Shown piece after piece: positions 1-8,231 of a stretch of DNA of 37,594 nucleotides; the first letter of the stretch is position 1, and each line of letters starts with the position of its first letter. The stretch is taken from positions 1 to 37,594 of the IMG/VR virus record IMGVR_UViG_3300021961_000260. One strand, 5' to 3'. The position numbers and the translations under genes are program-made. Origin of the DNA: a virus. The notes below the pieces were generated by a model. The model had not been told where the DNA came from. It saw only the letters and a program-made list of their open reading frames with translations, and did no database searches.

Positions 1-101
1 AGCCTATCCAACTGATTCATAAACGTAGTAAGATCCTGACTTTGTTGACTAGTTACTGCCTTTACAAAATCTTTATATTTGTTTAAATCTACATTTTTCA
101 T
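1..101 (-). CDS. Partial CDS, N-terminus of unknown protein (possibly MazG-like)
   Basis: Only the first 33 or so codons are inside the window; the gene runs off the left edge. It begins MKNVDLNKYKDFVKAVTS and is open to base 1. The start is well supported because its ATG overlaps the stop of the preceding gene as ATGA, so the two are translationally coupled. The opening (short acidic lead, then a KYxxFVxxVTS stretch) reminds me of the N-terminus of MazG-like nucleotide pyrophosphohydrolases in aquatic myophages. The catalytic EExxE/ExxD part would lie outside the window, so this is only a guess. Confidence 0.6.
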   Translation of the reverse strand, partial: MKNVDLNKYKDFVKAVTSQQSQDLTTFMNQLDR

Positions 102-298
102 ACTAATTCCTTAAACATTTCTTTACGTCCGTTTTCACCCAACGTAGCATCAAAAATCTCTCTTGTGCGCTGCATCATAGCACAGGCCAACATCAACTGA
201 TCATTGCGATCATTTGTTGAAAGTATAGCCGTGTCAATAATTTGCATCATTGTTCCCATTCTTTGTTCAATGGGATCAAACTCATATTTACTACTCAT
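98..298 (-). CDS. Small hypothetical protein, 66 aa
   Basis: I do not recognise this 66-residue protein. It is methionine-rich (MGTMMQ, MLACAMMQ), predicted mostly helical, and has no signal peptide or membrane segment. Its ATG overlaps the TAA of the 378-residue gene upstream by one base (TAATG), and its own stop overlaps the next ATG (ATGA). It is therefore the middle gene of a tightly coupled three-gene unit driven by the promoter at 1464-1492. The coupling is good evidence that it is real. Confidence 0.75.
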   Translation of the reverse strand: MSSKYEFDPIEQRMGTMMQIIDTAILSTNDRNDQLMLACAMMQRTREIFDATLGENGRKEMFKELV

Positions 299-1434
299 TA
301 GAATGCCCTCAGTATAATCATGTTAGCGTTGAAGCGACCGTTAGGTGCAGTACTCACAGCCTTGATACTATCAAAGAATTTACGTGCTGCGGGCTTGCTA
401 CCCATAATCTGCTTAATTTGTTCTTCAGGTTTACGCAAAGTTTTGATCTGCGATTCCTTAGTACAGAAACCAAGAATAGTATTGCCCTTGACACCAATGC
501 TCTTAGTGTACTCATCAGCAACATAGTGATGAAGTTTACGCTTCTTAGTATCGTAGACCCAAGCCTCGCTGCAACCATGCAACTTAGTTGGGCTGATGCT
601 AGTGAGTTCCAATTTCTCAAGTTTGAAAGTTTTGAGATACTTTAATTTACGAACAACCTTTTCAACCGGTACAGGCTTCTTAGCGCGGGGCTTCTTGCCT
701 GATTTCTTCATGCCTATGTAAGCATTGAGGTCGCTAATGACAGTCTCAATCGCACTAACAATGTTACGCAACTGAATCTTACCGAAACGGTCATAGGCTT
801 CGTTCAACTGTTCATCTTTGCCTGCTGCAACCTCGTTGTACTCATCCAACTTACTTTGCCATGCACTCACCAACATATGAACATGTTGAGGTAGAATGTT
901 GCGTTGAGACAACAGATCAATTGCCTTGATACCTTCCTTACCAGCACCATTCTTTAGATACTCGTCCCATAAGCCCTCAAGTTCACCTCCAACTTGCAAT
1001 GTACGCTCACGCATTATCTCTTGTACGTTGGGGCGACTACTGACAGGGGCAAGTGTAAGTTCAACAGACACTTCGGGTTGTACAAGCGCAACAAGACGAT
1101 CAATCTCCGCTTGCAACTTAGCAAGAGTATCGTTGTCTACTACGCTACCGCGACTGATACAACGTGCGAGCCAACCATATGTGGGCTTGACATGCCGTTC
1201 ATTCACACGGCGTAGTGTTTTTGCAACTTGTTGCTTTCCTGCAACTTCAAGATACTGTGCAATGAAGTCACGGGCATCCTTCTTATCGTAGAAGTGATTG
1301 TACCAACCAAATGCTTTTGCGAGGTCCCAAGTCGTGCTGACTGCTTCAGGATCAAATTTGGGTTCGGGCCCAATGTACTTTGCGTCAGGGTCGCGCGGGT
1401 GCAACTCTTTAATTTCAGATTTTGCTTTAGTCAT
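298..1434 (-). CDS. Hypothetical phage protein, 378 aa, first gene of an early unit
   Basis: Function not recognised. The N-terminal third is polar (MTKAKSEIKELHPRDPDAK), the middle is helical with coiled-coil-like stretches around residues 110-240, and a Lys/Pro-rich linker near residues 244-260 (GKKPRAKKPVPVEK) leads into a C-terminal domain of about 115 residues. The ATG follows a CGGAG Shine-Dalgarno and lies about 25 nt below a strong sigma70 promoter. The same leader motif (ACTAACGGAGT) precedes the AAA+ ATPase gene that starts at 29487, so the two are probably expressed together early in infection. Its base composition is visibly richer in G+C than the neighbouring structural genes, as for that ATPase. 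A partnership with the ATPase is inferred only. Confidence 0.85.
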   Translation of the reverse strand: MTKAKSEIKELHPRDPDAKYIGPEPKFDPEAVSTTWDLAKAFGWYNHFYDKKDARDFIAQYLEVAGKQQVAKTLRRVNERHVKPTYGWLARCISRGSVVDNDTLAKLQAEIDRLVALVQPEVSVELTLAPVSSRPNVQEIMRERTLQVGGELEGLWDEYLKNGAGKEGIKAIDLLSQRNILPQHVHMLVSAWQSKLDEYNEVAAGKDEQLNEAYDRFGKIQLRNIVSAIETVISDLNAYIGMKKSGKKPRAKKPVPVEKVVRKLKYLKTFKLEKLELTSISPTKLHGCSEAWVYDTKKRKLHHYVADEYTKSIGVKGNTILGFCTKESQIKTLRKPEEQIKQIMGSKPAARKFFDSIKAVSTAPNGRFNANMIILRAF

Positions 1435-1463
1435 TACAGACTCCGTTAGTCAATTGTATTACT

Positions 1464-1492
1464 ATTTTATCATCCTTCCAGGTCTAGGTCAA
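1464..1492 (-). promoter_or_regulatory. Early sigma70 promoter, TTGACC-17-TAAAAT
   Basis: On the minus strand the -35 TTGACC (1487-1492), a 17-nt spacer and the -10 TAAAAT (1464-1469) lie upstream of the 378-residue gene, followed by a leader of about 25 nt with the Shine-Dalgarno CGGAG. The -35 and flanking bases (CTTGACCTAG) recur at 29548 and 30035. Confidence 0.8.
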
Positions 1493-1518
1493 GTAGTTGT
1501 AAGCCATTGATTTATAGA

Positions 1519-1525
1519 CTAAATA
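1519..1525 (+). promoter_or_regulatory. T4-type late promoter box CTAAATA
   Basis: CTAAATA resembles the T4 late -10 box TATAAATA. It ends 5 nt before the ATG at 1531 and no Shine-Dalgarno is present, so the transcript is predicted to start at or next to the ATG. Confidence 0.6.
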
Positions 1526-1530
1526 CTACT

Positions 1531-3255
1531 ATGCCCAAATTATCGCTGTATCATCCGACAAAATCCAACGATTATAAGTTCTTTGATAGGGTCATATCAG
1601 AGCAATTTACTGTTGGCGGCACAGACTTATATATTCATAAGTATATAGGACCAGTTGCACAGACCCCTAGCCCAGATTATACACAGCCGCAATATCTAAC
1701 TCCTGACCCATTACAGATACAAGATTTATTGTTTTTAGAAAATAGAGATAGAAAGTATGACCCAAACATCTATCGTCTACGTGGCCATTATAATGTTCAA
1801 AACCTTGACTTCGATCTAAGCCAGTTTGGCTTATTCTTGAATAATGACATTATATTCATCACCGTCCACTACAATGATATGATCGATATTGTTGGTAGAA
1901 AACTAATGGTGGGCGACGTTCTTGAATTGCCACACTTACTTGATTATAATCCCCTAAATGAAACTATCCCGGTCGCATTAAAAAGATTTTATCAAATCAC
2001 AGATGCTAACTTTGCTAGTGAGGGCTTTAGTCAAACTTGGTATCCACATTTATGGCGTATTAAATGTGAACCATTAGTAGACAGTCAAGAATTTGCAAAC
2101 ATACTTAAAGAGCCAATTAATCAAGACAACTATTTAGGTGATTGGGATAAAAATAAAGTATATCCACCTGGTTACATAATCAGTTACGGTGATAAAAATT
2201 ACGAATCAATTAAAGAAGTACCGGCGGGAATTAATCCACCTAATGAAGAATATTGGAAACTCAGCACAGAGCAAAACTTAAAAGATATTCTTTCAACTTA
2301 CAATAGAAATCTACAAGTTAATGACGCACAATTACAAGAAGCAAAACGTATTCTTCCTAAAGCAGGCTACAACAACAATGATTTATATGTAGTACCTACA
2401 TATGGTGTATACCAAAGTAATGGCGTATTGTCTGATAAATTAGATCAACCTGCACCTCCTATAAATGTAGTAACTTACAGCGGCGGTTCCCCACAAACAG
2501 GCAGTTATGCTACTGTAGTTTACATGCGCAATCCTAAATATAAAAATCCTAGCATAGGTATTAAAATAAGCAAGGATGTAATTAAAAGTATTTGGGATAT
2601 GACGGCAGATAGCGATCTATCAGATAAATTTGATAAGTTCGTACAAGCAAGTTTGGAAGTTACAGAGACTAAACCGCAAGCACTTAAAGATGGTTCAGGT
2701 AGTCGCGCATTACAAGGAGATAGAGTTTTAAGTGTCAAATCTATGGGGCCTATTACAGGTCCATATGGCACTGCTGATAATACATATGCGACTGCTGACG
2801 CTGATTTAACACAGCCGGGATTTACTGGCACGGTCAGTACGCAAATGGATTGGCGTGCAGACTGCGATCCCGCATTCCAATATATTACCAGAGCAAGTCC
2901 TAGAAGTTTTGGATATAGTGCAGGATTCTTGACAGGTGATGCTATTCCACCTAACGGATTACCAAGTGGTGCAGGCATTGCATTTCCGCAAAATCCGCAA
3001 GTTGGTGATTACTTCTTACGCATTGACTACTTCCCGCAAATATTATATCGTTGGGATGGTCAACTATGGGTTCGTATCTCAACTAATGTACGAACAGAAA
3101 CAGGTATGACTGCAACCGATCAATCACAACTTTCGGGATTCATTAATAATGAGGCAGATATATACTTCAACAATACGCAAAAGGTTATACCTTCTGCACA
3201 GCCATTATCTAGTATTTTAGATATTGCCCCTGATAACTTACCACCAGAAGAATAA
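1531..3255 (+). CDS. 14: Neck protein, gp14-like, with long C-terminal extension
   Basis: Predicted neck (head-to-tail connector) protein acting in virion assembly. Residues 1-200 match what I know of T4/cyanophage gp14: an N-terminal YKFFDRVISEQF..GGTDLYIHKY segment, then NPLLE-like variable sequence, the strand-rich NDIIFITVHYNDM..IVGRKLMVGDVLELPH core, and WYPHLWRIKCEPLVDSQEF at the end of the core. T4 gp14 is about 256 residues; this one is 574, so about 350 residues are added, including a GDYFLRIDYFPQILYRWDG segment near residue 490 that looks like an Ig-like or carbohydrate-binding repeat. The first ATG is at 1531; the reading frame extends upstream only through a TTG. The gp15 gene starts 2 nt after its stop. 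Confidence 0.72.
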   Translation: MPKLSLYHPTKSNDYKFFDRVISEQFTVGGTDLYIHKYIGPVAQTPSPDYTQPQYLTPDPLQIQDLLFLENRDRKYDPNIYRLRGHYNVQNLDFDLSQFGLFLNNDIIFITVHYNDMIDIVGRKLMVGDVLELPHLLDYNPLNETIPVALKRFYQITDANFASEGFSQTWYPHLWRIKCEPLVDSQEFANILKEPINQDNYLGDWDKNKVYPPGYIISYGDKNYESIKEVPAGINPPNEEYWKLSTEQNLKDILSTYNRNLQVNDAQLQEAKRILPKAGYNNNDLYVVPTYGVYQSNGVLSDKLDQPAPPINVVTYSGGSPQTGSYATVVYMRNPKYKNPSIGIKISKDVIKSIWDMTADSDLSDKFDKFVQASLEVTETKPQALKDGSGSRALQGDRVLSVKSMGPITGPYGTADNTYATADADLTQPGFTGTVSTQMDWRADCDPAFQYITRASPRSFGYSAGFLTGDAIPPNGLPSGAGIAFPQNPQVGDYFLRIDYFPQILYRWDGQLWVRISTNVRTETGMTATDQSQLSGFINNEADIYFNNTQKVIPSAQPLSSILDIAPDNLPPEE

Positions 3256-3257
3256 GC

Positions 3258-4634
3258 ATGGCACAATTTTTTTATGACAATCAAATACGTAGATTCTTAC
3301 TACAGTTCGCTAAGATTTTTAGTAACTGGTATGTAACTAAAGGTAAGGATCCAAATGGTAACGACATTCTTGTACGTGTGCCTGTTATGTACGGTGATCA
3401 AAGCCGTCAGGTTCAAACAATTATACAAAATAATAGTGCTAGCGCATTGCCAAGCGCACCTATGATAACATACTTTATAACCGGTTTAGAGTACGATCAA
3501 AAACGTACACAAGAACCTTTCTTTGTTGAAAAACTACAAGTAAGACAGCGTTCATATAACAATATTACAGAATCATATGAAAATACACAAGGACAGGCAT
3601 TTACTATTGAAAGATTAATGCCAGTACCATATACATTAAGATTGCAAGTAGATTTTTGGACAACAAACTATAATCAAAAATTAGAATTAATTGAACAGTT
3701 AGGTACATTGTTTAATCCTAGTTTAGAAATACAAAGTACAGATAACTTTGTTGACTGGACATCATTAAGCGTTGTATATCAAGATGGATTGACATTTAGT
3801 TCACGTACTATACCTATAGGTACTGGAAATCCGATAGACGTATTGAGTTGGAAATTTTATATACCAATCTGGTTAAGTACTAGTGCTAAGTTGAAAAAGA
3901 TGGGTGTTATTCACAAAGTTATTGCTAGTATCTTTAAAGGTAAGGCTTTACAAGATATGCAAGATGAAGATTTGTTATTGGGCACTCGTCAAAAAATTAC
4001 TCCGTATGGTTATAAATTATTGTTGATAGGAAATAAGTTGCAACTTCTACCACAGAATGCAGCCTTTTATCCTCCAAATACTGATTTAAATGATCCTACA
4101 CCACCTAATACTGATTTATATTGGAGTAGTTTATTAAACGTATATGGAGCATGGAAACCAGGAATCAGTCAAATATGGTTACAGAATCCATACATGGATG
4201 ATGACATTGTTGGTACCATTGTACCGGATCCATTGGACGATAGAATTTTAATTTATAATATTGACCCTGACACACTTCCTCAAAATACACTTGACCCTGT
4301 TGATAGTGTAATTAATCCTCAACTCACAGGACCAAATGCAGGATTACCGGGTCCTATAAATGGGCGTAGATATTTGATTGTTGAAGATATAGGAGTAGAT
4401 GACAATTCAATTTTAGCCTGGGGAGATTTAGTGGCTGAAGCGAACGATATCATCCAATTTGATAGTTCTACTATGTCATGGTTTGTAGCCTTTGATGCTA
4501 GCGAGTGTATTACTGTAGAGTATGTAACTAATATTACGACCAATATACAATATCGTTATGTTGATCAAGAAGGTCAATGGATGAAATCGTATGAGGGCTG
4601 GTATGATCAGGGCGATTATAGTATTGTTATCTAA
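3258..4634 (+). CDS. 15: Tail sheath stabiliser/completion protein, gp15
   Basis: Proximal tail-sheath terminator that caps the sheath and tube and joins the tail to the neck. The N-terminus FFYDNQIRRFLLQFAKIFSNWYV matches the T4 gp15 start (FYNSSFRRYATLMGDLFSNI). It is followed by the VRVPVMYGD strand, the LPSAPMITYFITGLEYDQKR region and MPVPYTLRLQVDFWTTNYNQK, all in family order. T4 gp15 is 272 residues and this protein is 458. The extra 170 or so C-terminal residues (after about residue 260, beginning LLLIGNKLQLLP) are not recognised. It sits directly behind the gp14-like gene, as expected for a neck module, and is probably translated by coupling. Confidence 0.85.
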   Translation: MAQFFYDNQIRRFLLQFAKIFSNWYVTKGKDPNGNDILVRVPVMYGDQSRQVQTIIQNNSASALPSAPMITYFITGLEYDQKRTQEPFFVEKLQVRQRSYNNITESYENTQGQAFTIERLMPVPYTLRLQVDFWTTNYNQKLELIEQLGTLFNPSLEIQSTDNFVDWTSLSVVYQDGLTFSSRTIPIGTGNPIDVLSWKFYIPIWLSTSAKLKKMGVIHKVIASIFKGKALQDMQDEDLLLGTRQKITPYGYKLLLIGNKLQLLPQNAAFYPPNTDLNDPTPPNTDLYWSSLLNVYGAWKPGISQIWLQNPYMDDDIVGTIVPDPLDDRILIYNIDPDTLPQNTLDPVDSVINPQLTGPNAGLPGPINGRRYLIVEDIGVDDNSILAWGDLVAEANDIIQFDSSTMSWFVAFDASECITVEYVTNITTNIQYRYVDQEGQWMKSYEGWYDQGDYSIVI

Positions 4635-4652
4635 TCCAATTAGTATTATAAT
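4624..4652 (+). promoter_or_regulatory. Sigma70 promoter TTGTTA-17-TATAAT for the Nudix gene
   Basis: -35 TTGTTA (4624-4629), 17-nt spacer, perfect -10 TATAAT (4647-4652), then 6 nt to the ATG at 4659. The -35 overlaps the last codons of gp15. Transcription would begin at the ATG, giving a leaderless mRNA. Confidence 0.65.
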
Positions 4653-4658
4653 CTTTGT

Positions 4659-5060
4659 ATGAAAAACACTTCAGCAGGAATTTTCTTTTATTGTTCCATA
4701 ACTAAAAGATTTTTATATCTATTGCGTAGCGATGCCAATTATGCTTGGGGCGTTCCGGGCGGCAAAATAGAAAAAGAAGAAACCCTACTAGAAGGTCTTG
4801 AGCGCGAGTGTTTAGAAGAAATTGGATATTTTCCAAAAGACGCAAAACTTATCCCTATACAAAAATTTGTCAATAATAGTTTTACATACCATACATTTTT
4901 TTGTGCAGTTGAAAATGAATTTGTACCAAATCTAAATTATGAACATGTAGGATATGCTTGGATAGGTGATGGGCAACATCCTAAACCAATGCATCCTGGG
5001 TTATTCAGCACAGTCAACATTGATATTGTCAAAGAAAAAATAACAACACTTACAAAATAA
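4659..5060 (+). CDS. Nudix hydrolase
   Basis: Hydrolyses a nucleoside diphosphate linked to another moiety (NDP-X); the substrate cannot be told from sequence. The complete Nudix box G-x5-E-x7-RE-x2-EE-xG is present at about residues 34-56 (GKIEKEE...RECLEEIGY), which supplies the Mg-binding glutamates. At 133 residues it is a single-domain Nudix protein of normal length. It follows gp15 by 24 nt but carries its own sigma70 promoter, so it may be expressed earlier than the structural genes before it. In T4, NudE acts on ADP-ribose and dinucleoside polyphosphates; a comparable role in nucleotide clean-up or RNA 5'-end metabolism is inference. Confidence 0.92.
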   Translation: MKNTSAGIFFYCSITKRFLYLLRSDANYAWGVPGGKIEKEETLLEGLERECLEEIGYFPKDAKLIPIQKFVNNSFTYHTFFCAVENEFVPNLNYEHVGYAWIGDGQHPKPMHPGLFSTVNIDIVKEKITTLTK

Positions 5061-5084
5061 AAACGGGGCATAAGCCCCGTTTTT
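5061..5084. terminator. Bidirectional rho-independent terminator
   Basis: A 9-bp stem (AAACGGGGC / GCCCCGTTT) with an ATAA loop and T-tracts on both strands lies exactly between two convergent genes. It should end both the Nudix transcript and the leftward structural transcript. Confidence 0.92.
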
Positions 5085-5106
5085 ACTAGTCATATGACTA
5101 TACTTA

Positions 5107-5421
5107 TCACTGCGACAAAAACATTTGTATAGCTTCAGCCCCAGTAGCACCTAATAGTGCTGCTGCTCCCATTAGCATCCATTTTACTTTCTCAAAACCA
5201 GATACCTTCTCTGAGAGTTCTTCATGTTGCTTCATAGAAATATCATTATATTCTTTCAATAATGCTTTGGTTTCTACCATATTCCTATCAAGACAATCAT
5301 GTAGGTCTTTAACATCAACTTTGAGTTCATCAACCTTTTCATGAAGGTGACTAACTTCGTGTTGTAAAACTGCTACATCGGTAACAGTTTCCTCAAAACG
5401 TTTTCTAACTGCTGCTGGCAT
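5107..5421 (-). CDS. Coiled-coil protein with C-terminal membrane segment (holin-like candidate)
   Basis: 104 residues. Residues about 10-75 are heptad-rich coiled coil (VAVLQHEVSHLHEKVDELKVDVKDLH). A single hydrophobic segment at about 80-102 (WMLMGAAALLGATGAEAIQMFL) ends the protein, leaving almost no tail after it. This layout is seen in XhlA-type holin accessory proteins and other small phage membrane proteins. The ATG has a good Shine-Dalgarno (AGGAGA) that overlaps the stop region of the preceding structural gene, so it is co-transcribed late. A role in lysis is inferred from architecture and late position; a membrane-tethered virion or assembly factor is equally possible. Confidence 0.8.
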   Translation of the reverse strand: MPAAVRKRFEETVTDVAVLQHEVSHLHEKVDELKVDVKDLHDCLDRNMVETKALLKEYNDISMKQHEELSEKVSGFEKVKWMLMGAAALLGATGAEAIQMFLSQ

Positions 5422-5433
5422 GATCGTCTCCTA

Positions 5434-6438
5434 TCAGGCTTTGTTGATAGTAACGATTGGATATGGCTGACCACCATAAGTGTTAGCAGCATATGCAGTA
5501 TTGAATGTACCAAATCCTGGTGCACTATTGTTGATGTTCGCAGTTTCATTTGGTAGAGCAGTCTCACCTGATGTTGCTGTGAACAATTCAAGTGTATGAT
5601 CGCTCAATGATTGAACATAAACAGTATCAGTATTTGCATATGTAGCTTCAATGTTGAAAGTATTTGCCAACAATGCTGTGTTTGCTACGTTAGCAGTATA
5701 GCAAGCTGCGGTCAAACCACTAGTTGAACCAGTGACTAGATACTTTTGCTTGCCTTTCTGACGAACGATGAAGCCTGCTTCTGGTGTACCATATGTATAT
5801 GAACCACCTGAAACGTTTGCTGCTGCGTTTGCTGCGAAAGTTGCGAATGTTGCGTTTGCGTTTGCGATGTCATCGATAGTACCTAAGATTGCGCCATCTG
5901 CATCATAGATGATTGTGCCATCTACGAATGTGTTTGCGAAATCAGTACCAACGCCATCTAAGTTTGGACTGTCATCTGCACAAGTGATTGTACCATCACC
6001 TGCGATACCGATACATACACCAACTAGTACTTGATTACCATAGATTGCAGTGTTACCACCGACTACTGAATAAGTGTTTGCATTAGTTGTTGGATAACCT
6101 GCACCGCCGTTTGGATTGTTGAAATATGCGTCAACAACACCAACCGTTGCTGCTACTGTTTGACCAGTAGTACCTGACAAATTGACAGGTGTATAAGTTG
6201 GGTTAGCTGACAACTGTGTGGCTGATACTGTGAAAGTACTAGATGATAATACTTTTAGTATCCAATAAGTAGTACCTGCAACTAGACCGCCGATGTTGCT
6301 TGCTGGAATGAATGGCATGCCTGCAATAATACCTAAGTTGTCTAAATTTGCTGATGTTGTAACTACTTCTGTTGAGGCATTAGTTGCAGTCAATGTGATA
6401 ACTGCTTGTGCCTTTGCGATTTTAAGTGGACGACCCAT
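5434..6438 (-). CDS. Predicted virion structural protein, 334 aa
   Basis: A Thr/Ala/Asn/Gly-rich, beta-prone sequence with almost no charge, typical of phage decoration or fibre proteins. Several stretches look like repeated beta modules, for example NTYSVVGGNTAIYGNQVLVGVCIG and GTITCADDSPNLDGVGTDF. It has no recognisable enzymatic motif. Expression should be strong and late: a T4-late box lies at 6524-6530, followed by an 85-nt leader with a stem-loop and a good AGGAG Shine-Dalgarno. The starting MGRPLKIAKA is fixed by that Shine-Dalgarno. The exact place in the particle is not known. Confidence 0.78.
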   Translation of the reverse strand: MGRPLKIAKAQAVITLTATNASTEVVTTSANLDNLGIIAGMPFIPASNIGGLVAGTTYWILKVLSSSTFTVSATQLSANPTYTPVNLSGTTGQTVAATVGVVDAYFNNPNGGAGYPTTNANTYSVVGGNTAIYGNQVLVGVCIGIAGDGTITCADDSPNLDGVGTDFANTFVDGTIIYDADGAILGTIDDIANANATFATFAANAAANVSGGSYTYGTPEAGFIVRQKGKQKYLVTGSTSGLTAACYTANVANTALLANTFNIEATYANTDTVYVQSLSDHTLELFTATSGETALPNETANINNSAPGFGTFNTAYAANTYGGQPYPIVTINKA

Positions 6439-6493
6439 TGTTTTATCTCCTATAATGCCGGGTTCTAGCCGGTACGCGGCGGGGACCGCATAA

Positions 6494-6517
6494 ACTCATA
6501 ACAACAACGTTATGAGT
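6494..6517. other. Leader stem-loop, 9 bp
   Basis: ACTCATAAC / GTTATGAGT with a 6-nt loop, a few nucleotides below the predicted late transcription start of the 334-residue structural gene. It has no T-tract. A 5'-end stabilising hairpin on a highly expressed late mRNA is a plausible role. Confidence 0.6.
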
Positions 6518-6523
6518 ATGTTA

Positions 6524-6530
6524 TATTTAT
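6524..6530 (-). promoter_or_regulatory. T4-type late promoter box ATAAATA
   Basis: GATAAATA on the minus strand, 85 nt before the ATG at 6438, in the gap between two structural genes. It is followed by a hairpin leader and a strong Shine-Dalgarno. Confidence 0.75.
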
Positions 6531-6558
6531 CAAAAAATGCTATTTTATTGCGTGAGTA

Positions 6559-6831
6559 TTATTCGCCGGTTGGCGCGCCGAGTTCTGTGACTGAGAATAT
6601 GCCTGTGCCACTGACAGCAATATATGCTATGTAATTGCCTTCACCTACAATAAAACTATTGTTTACTGTATTTGCAGGAATTATCTCACAGGCCGTGAGA
6701 TTGGCTGTGACTGAACTATTTCCTACTGCTACGGCTATTGCGCTGGTAGTAGTTGAAACACGGACTTTATCTGTTGTAGCAACTGCTGTGAGTTGACTGG
6801 ATCCGCTTGGTGTGTAAATTGCTGCTGCCAT
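6559..6831 (-). CDS. Small predicted structural protein, 90 aa
   Basis: I place the start at MAAAIYTPSGSSQL (6831). An in-frame ATG at 6891 lies inside the upstream fibre gene and would add a charged N-terminus unlike the rest. The mature sequence is Ala/Thr/Val-rich and low in charge, like neighbouring virion proteins. There is no Shine-Dalgarno; instead the late box at 6837-6843 ends 5 nt before the ATG. No enzymatic motif. It may be a head or tail decoration protein, but this is only inferred from composition and context. Confidence 0.72.
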   Translation of the reverse strand: MAAAIYTPSGSSQLTAVATTDKVRVSTTTSAIAVAVGNSSVTANLTACEIIPANTVNNSFIVGEGNYIAYIAVSGTGIFSVTELGAPTGE

Positions 6832-6836
6832 AATAA

Positions 6837-6843
6837 TATTTAT
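6837..6843 (-). promoter_or_regulatory. T4-type late promoter box ATAAATA, 5 nt from ATG
   Basis: GATAAATA followed by TTATT and then ATG at 6831, directly after the stop codon of the upstream gene. Predicted to give a leaderless message. Confidence 0.65.
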
Positions 6844-6844
6844 C

Positions 6845-8188
6845 TTATAGTCTGCCAACCACGACTTCGATGACCCCTTCATCTCCGTCAAAGTCAGATA
6901 ATGCCTTACCTATAACAGTTCCCATTTTAGGTTCTGAACTTGTTGCTTTAGCAAAACCATCTCCTGCACTGATCATCATATCGCCCTTACGAACTTTGTC
7001 CTTGACTTTACATGGCACGCGACCTTGCAAAGCAACCATTAATGGATATTGACAGTTTATTGAACCATTCATAGCGTAAGCAGGATCGGATGACACCACA
7101 CCAGCAATTTTATTTGATTCAATGCCTGCTAATGTGACTTCAAATTCACCGCCAAAATCTAATACAGTGCCGGCTGGATAATGTTTGTCTCCTGCATAAT
7201 ATTCTGCTAAGTCTGCATACGTAGCCGTTAATCTTGAACCACCTGATAATGTCCAGTTGCCAGTAATTGTTCCTTCTGTGGCTGCTGATCCCGTAGTAAG
7301 TGATGTAGTGACTGTTGGTCCTGACACATTCAAATTTGCAAAATTTGCAGTATTGCTTACTAAAGTATCAACATTTATATTTCCGATATTTGCTGTTCCG
7401 GATAATGTCATTTTATTATTAACAAAATCATATTTGAAACCGCTGTTACCGTAAAGTAGGTTATTATAATTTATTTGAATGTCGTAAAGAGTTCCTGCTG
7501 CATTTGCTGAACCTTCACTACCACCTGCTGCTGTACTTATAAGACCGCCTGAAGTATATGGTGAAAATCCTGATGCATCAATAGGATTATTTAAAGTTAT
7601 ATCTGAGTACAATACAAAAGTATTACTAGTAATGTTACCTATAAAATAGGATTGACCATTTACTTCAGTCATACCATTAACTCTTGTTATGGTAACTTCT
7701 GAACCGTTAGTAAAATAAATATCTTCCGCTGTTGTAACAACACAAGGATCAGCAGCAGTTATATTTGCTATATTAGCAGTAGTAAATGATTTAGGAGTCC
7801 AACTTAAGTTACCGGTACCATCGGTTGTAAGTACATAATTAATGCCGCCGCCTTCAATTGCGACATTACTTACATCACCTAAATTAATATAACCGTTTGC
7901 CCCGCCGCCCCTGTTTACCCAGTTACTTCCATCATAAACAAGAATCTGGCCATTTGCTAACGTGAAATCATTTATATTAAGATTAGTATTCCCTGCACCG
8001 TCTAGTTGACTAAAGGAAATATCTGAATAGGCTGTTAATACTTCTACGTTTTCCGTATTACCTGTTGTTTTACCGATGAATAAACGATTAACGTCGGCAG
8101 CAAATCCGAATTCTGCTTGATCAAGTTGTGGTAAATCTACTAATTCACCGTATCTTTGCTGGATTTTAGAAATCTGTATGATAGACAT
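6845..8188 (-). CDS. Tail fibre-like structural protein with conserved C-terminal domain
   Basis: 447 residues. The first 300 residues or so are Asn/Gly/Thr-rich beta sequence, as in fibre shafts. The C-terminal 150 residues start with a GNWTLSGGSRLTATYADLAEYY segment and continue through GTVLDFGG, IAGVVSSDPAYAMN, YPLMVALQGRVP and GDMMISAGDGFA. I associate this tail with marine T4-like fibre proteins and, loosely, with the intramolecular chaperone/autoprocessing domains at fibre C-termini. It probably takes part in host contact or fibre trimerisation. A late box lies 27 nt upstream, without a clear Shine-Dalgarno. The MSIIQISKIQQRYGELVDLPQLDQAEFG start resembles the N-terminal attachment region of such fibres. 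Confidence 0.78.
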   Translation of the reverse strand: MSIIQISKIQQRYGELVDLPQLDQAEFGFAADVNRLFIGKTTGNTENVEVLTAYSDISFSQLDGAGNTNLNINDFTLANGQILVYDGSNWVNRGGGANGYINLGDVSNVAIEGGGINYVLTTDGTGNLSWTPKSFTTANIANITAADPCVVTTAEDIYFTNGSEVTITRVNGMTEVNGQSYFIGNITSNTFVLYSDITLNNPIDASGFSPYTSGGLISTAAGGSEGSANAAGTLYDIQINYNNLLYGNSGFKYDFVNNKMTLSGTANIGNINVDTLVSNTANFANLNVSGPTVTTSLTTGSAATEGTITGNWTLSGGSRLTATYADLAEYYAGDKHYPAGTVLDFGGEFEVTLAGIESNKIAGVVSSDPAYAMNGSINCQYPLMVALQGRVPCKVKDKVRKGDMMISAGDGFAKATSSEPKMGTVIGKALSDFDGDEGVIEVVVGRL

Positions 8189-8215
8189 AGTTGTGCATAT
8201 ACCAAATAGTACATG

Positions 8216-8222
8216 TATTTAT
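8216..8222 (-). promoter_or_regulatory. T4-type late promoter box ATAAATA
   Basis: CATAAATA on the minus strand, 27 nt before the fibre gene ATG at 8188, within the 43-nt gap after the nuclease gene. Confidence 0.7.
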
Positions 8223-8231
8223 GCTATCAGG

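Noticed and set aside
354-620. Minus-strand frame overlapping the 378-residue gene
   Set aside because: Same-strand out-of-frame shadow with no translation signal and unlikely composition.
2520-2978. 152-codon minus-strand frame inside the gp14-like gene
   Set aside because: Antisense shadow; the plus frame has the recognisable gp14 core and there is no start signal on the minus strand.
6832-6891. Upstream start for the 90-residue structural protein
   Set aside because: It lies inside the fibre gene and before the late box; the ATG at 6831 fits the promoter.
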